Part shown: piece by piece, positions 60,373 to 64,000 of the stretch
Numbering within the stretch: position 1 is the first letter of the stretch
Layout of the letters: each line of letters begins with the position of its first letter
Assembly (NCBI GenBank): GCA_013365325.1
Contig: JABVXV010000016.1
Location: 310,001 to 374,000 of the forward strand
Direction of reading: 5' to 3'
Length of the DNA stretch: 64,000 nt
From: Dipetalonema caudispina
Lineage: Eukaryota; Nematoda; Chromadorea; Rhabditida; Onchocercidae
Notes under the pieces: generated by a model
Database searches by the model: none
The model's input: the letters and a program-made list of their open reading frames with translations, nothing else
What the model was told of the DNA's origin: nothing
Made by a program: the position numbers and the translations under genes

Positions 60373-63300
60373 AAAGGTAAATCAATAATGTTGATGATTA
60401 TGATGCATGCTGTTTGATGATTTTTAGAATGATAAATAGATTAATTTGTAGGATAAATTGCTTGATGCCATGGAAACGAACCGAGAATTTTAATGATATG
60501 AGAAGAGATGGAAGAGTCAAGTAAGGTTTTGGGAAAGATAATATACGATCGAAAATCAACAATCCTTGTTTACAAACATCAGTTAAGCACTTTCATATGA
60601 GGAAATGAAGGATGAAATGATATTCCTGAGGATATGCGTGCCATTCTAATTTTACTGGTAATTTGCTTTTTATAGCATAATCAAAATTTACAACAATTTC
60701 ACCGAACATCAGAAATGGAAATCATGAAATGGATCACAGTACGGCAGCAAATCCCTAATTTTGCAACCAACATTACAACAATAATGCATCATTTCAATCA
60801 TTGATAATGGTCCATAAGTGTTCATTCTTTTCCACCTTCGTTTTCCTGAAGATAGCATTTAAATTTTGTTGTCTATGCCTATTTCCTCAACCGGACCGTT
60901 TTTCTATTAGATTTTAAAGATAAGATAATAATTCTGATTGTTTTTTAGAAAGTGAAGTAACTTTATTCCAAAAAGATGAAAAATATAATACCTTTCAAAG
61001 ATGACGATCGCTTTTTCTTAATCAGGCAGGATAAATGCCAAGCAGTGATGAAGGATTTACCGCCAGATGGACATAACTTCATGATTCCATTTCCTTCACT
61101 TCTTACTTTAATGATTAAACTGCATGTAATACATAATGACAAATAATAAACGGCCAATATTCCAAAATATTTTTTTCTCATTACCTGCAATTGATTAATA
61201 TCAAAGATCGATATTACGTGGAAATTACGTACTCTCCGCTACAAGAGAATTTATCTTCTTTAAATCGTTCTGACGAGGATTTCAATACGGTAATTTTGAT
61301 AAGAGGTTAAATCTGATCTCACGTTTAATTATTTAATTTTTTAAATTTAATAGAGAAAAATATTTGCTTAGAAATCTTTCTCTATTAATCTAATACAGTA
61401 TAAAACATAGTATAAACCTAGCATCTATTAAGTATAGAAATTCAGCATAGAAATTGACAATTATTTCAGATTTGTAAATGAAAACATAAAGAACTTCAGT
61501 GTAGAGAAATTAAGAAAAAATCTTTTCTGCAAATTTCCACATACATTATTTAATCTTCTTTCTACTCTTCCTATCTAAATCGCTCAGACAGGTTAATCAT
61601 GTTTTTATCCTGTAAGCAGAATAAGATATTTAATAGGTAACCATCTTCTAGCCAAATATTGCACTTCTCACTGAATCTACATTTGTAGAATTTTCTACAT
61701 TTGCAGAAATTTGCAAAAAAGAATTTTTAAAATTTCTAGAACTAAAGTTATTTTTTCATCTACAAATGTTACCAGTGTTGTAAATTTAATAGAGTAGATT
61801 TAAATTATTTTATAATCTTAGCTGTCCATATTGATTGTTTCTGCTTTTCAATTATGATAATGAACGATGATGACCCAAAAGTCATTTAGTTGGAAAACGA
61901 ACAGAATTGTGCGATAAGTTTACGAAGGCAAAGTGATATATGTTAATTAACTACAATACATAATTATGACTTATAGTCTGTTATAAAAAATTTTTGTGTT
62001 CATCTAAATTTAATGCTACTCTTTGAAGACTAGTACCAACATGGGACATTGAAAATTTGCGAAATCCAATCGTGTACACTGATAACATTAATTTCTTCTG
62101 CAAATTTCTAAGACATAAAAATGGGGAAAATGCACCTTCTAAAATTTGATAGCATTATGAATTCATCACCTTTCGTCTCTTCTATCGATCCTCTCGATGT
62201 AAATTAGTAGTGAATGTAATTATTCATTATTCACATTCTCTGCATTATTTGTATGCATTAGAAGGTATTCATTACTCACTGCAAACTTACTACTTATCTT
62301 TTACTTCATTCATGACAATTCTCTTTTGTTTTCAATGACAAATTTTGATCTGTTTAAAGTTCATTTCCTCATCACCACGAGTAAAATTTTTCGATTTATT
62401 AATTTAATCAAAAAGAGCCAACTGAGAGTGTTTTGTTGGCAGACGGGAATAACCCTAGCAAAGTAACAAACTTATATATGTTGTTAGTGAGATGGAAATA
62501 TAAAGCAAGTAAGGTTTTACATTTCAAAGTGTGTCATTTTCACTCAACTTGGTTGATGGAAATTTCAGAGCCATTTTTGCTATTTTTAATGCAATTTTAG
62601 ATGAATTTTTTGGAAAAAAGTATTTGAAATAAGTAGAAATCAACTTTTTTTAGATGCGATATAGTAGCAGCACACATATTCCAAAAATTTCAAATTCTTT
62701 AATCCTTCAAATGCTACAAGCCTTGAAACGAGTTTCAAGGGAAATTTGTTTTGATACAGCAGCACGATGCTACAACTTTAAGATGATAATTCATAATTCA
62801 TTTGTCCGATACAAAAAGCAGTTAATTAATTCAATCATATCCTTAATCATCCTAAATATGAGTTAGGCAAGTGAAGGTCGTTCAATAACAAAGATTTTTG
62901 TTTTCAAACCAGTTTCTGGTCCAAATTATCGCCATTGAAGGAGATGAAAAAAATTTGAAATCTAGATGAAATGGAATGAAATTTTGCTGACCTTATCTCG
63001 CTTTATAAAGGTGAAACATGTGGACATTGCTACAAGCATTTAGAGAGTGTGATACCACTGTTTAGTATTATCTTGCTTCTAGAAAAAATGCAAATAAATA
63101 AGCAAAATATTACAAATAACGAGAAACTTTTTTGACAACTGCACTCATTGTCAAAGTGAACCGATGAAAATGGCCTTGTCTTCAATGTCTTTCACTTTTA
63201 CCTCTACCATCGTTTTTTTTCTATCACCAAAAAATCCAATCTAATGAAATTTTTAAGATCACTGAAATGAGCTCTCGTAATAGTAATTTTATTTACAATT

Positions 63301-63853
63301 TAACTTGAAAAATTGGGCCTTCAATCATCCGTTCACTTTCCGTCAGAATAATATTCCTAATGGTGGCAGAAGATTTATTTATTTTAAAAGCCCGAGAAAT
63401 GAAGGGCTTGCGTAAATAATGATGACTGTATAAGCTTGTCAACTTAAAAGTTCCCACAGCCTCTTAAATGTCTCATTTGAAAAGTTTTTTTTATTTCAAC
63501 ATCTGATGAGACTATATGCTCAAATCATAATCTTCGAGTAATGCTTAAAGTCCCATTAACTTCGTTTTTGAATGGATATATGATATTTCAACTTCATTGC
63601 TTCACATTAAGAGGCTTCTTAAGCTGAAATGTGTTAAACAGAACTGCTAGTAAAATATCGGTAAAGCTGGATCATAAATTGCGGATAATTCGAATAAATT
63701 AACAAATTTGGTCTCCTCTCCAAATCCTTAATTCCTCTTCAATTTCATGAGAAACATAATTCTGGAAAGAAAATAGCTGCAACAAGGGACCCAATAAACT
63801 AGTGAAAAGGAATTGTATTAAATCAATCCTTCATTCCTTCTGCTTACAAGCCA
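60373..63853. other. Convergent intergenic region (PH-domain gene / GPA2 gene)
   Basis: No exon with splice and phase support. Short frames only. Around 61.68-61.78 kb there are repeated ctacatttg/ctacaaatg words in both orientations, too short to define an element. Confidence 0.5.
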
Positions 63854-64000
63854 TCAAGCGCAATCGAAACATCTGCATTCAGTTGCGCTTGGAATTCTCA
63901 TGACTCGATCACCACCTTCACATGATACCGTCACTTTTACCTAAAGCAATATTTGATTACAATCTGATATATTGAAGCATTAATAGAATACCATCTGGAC
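63854..64000 (-). CDS. flr-2: Glycoprotein hormone alpha-2 (GPA2, flr-2-like) subunit, 3' end, cut by window edge
   Basis: The terminal exon 63854-63940, after a gctttag acceptor, reads VKVTVSCEGGDRVMRI, then PSATECRCFDCA and TGA. The spacing of Cys residues (one Cys, then CxCxxC at the very end) and the KVKV-like start match the last strand and C-terminus of GPA2 cystine-knot subunits (human GPA2: KVKVQLQC ... ACQCDMC). A donor (gatg|gtattc, GT at 63991-63990) suggests that the preceding exon ends at 63992 and continues beyond the window; its phase is also 0. GPA2 is secreted and pairs with GPB5 to form thyrostimulin. Assignment to GPA2 rather than another C-terminal cystine-knot protein is inference from only 28 residues. 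Confidence 0.6.

Noticed and set aside
62654..62866. 70-codon plus-strand frame
   Set aside because: Isolated, composition as expected by chance, no splice support.
1..64000. CRISPR arrays, bacterial operons, prophage or endosymbiont (Wolbachia) inserts
   Set aside because: No spaced direct repeats, no intronless bacterial-type genes and no long GC-shifted segment were seen.

Overview
This is nuclear DNA from a nematode, most likely a clade III filarial or spirurid worm. It is strongly AT-rich. Coding regions are split into small exons by introns of roughly 60-900 bp ending in TTTCAG or TTTTAG-type acceptors. Most start codons lie 0-20 nt after a stand-alone TTTCAG-like acceptor, as expected for spliced-leader trans-splicing. 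There are no bacterial, viral or organellar genes. I rebuilt the genes exon by exon, joining exons only where phases agreed. Species assignment is inference.

Layout, left to right. (1) 2579-5867 (+): TYW2/TRMT12-type tRNA wybutosine enzyme, 8 exons. (2) 6568-8270 (-): REEP1-4 type ER-shaping protein, 7 exons, convergent with TYW2. (3) 9025-11288 (+): proteasome subunit beta-1 (PSMB6/pbs-1), 7 exons, divergent from REEP. (4) 11737-16037 (+): secreted FAM187-like protein with an Ig-like segment and a TSP1-like motif, 12 exons, possibly co-transcribed with (3). (5) 16038-24739: gene-poor. (6) 24740-34610 (+): type II membrane M1 aminopeptidase, 27 exons, 1082 aa. (7) 35731-40330 (-): purple acid phosphatase of the ACP7 type, 11 exons, 462 aa. 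(8) 40331-43476: gene-free, with microsatellites and clustered GGGTCA half-sites. (9) 43477-44004 (-): last two exons of an unidentified gene. (10) 44005-49342: no clear gene, with weak signs of a decayed repeat. (11) 49343-52196 (-): UBA-containing peptidyl-tRNA hydrolase 2. (12) 52197-53387 (-): COX16. Genes 11 and 12 form a dicistron with no gap between stop and start. (13) 56506-60372 (+): unidentified PH-domain protein with two candidate last exons, one encoding a tail anchor. (14) 63854-64000 (-): 3' end of a glycoprotein-hormone alpha-2 (GPA2, flr-2-like) gene cut by the window edge.

Most genes are housekeeping (tRNA modification, proteasome, mitochondrial respiration and translation quality control, ER shape). 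They are mixed with secreted or surface proteins (aminopeptidase, phosphatase, FAM187-like, hormone subunit). There is no single pathway cluster. The most notable points are the zero-gap COX16/PTRH2 dicistron, the alternative tail-anchored end of the PH-domain protein, the nematode FAM187-like gene and the unidentified 44 kb gene.
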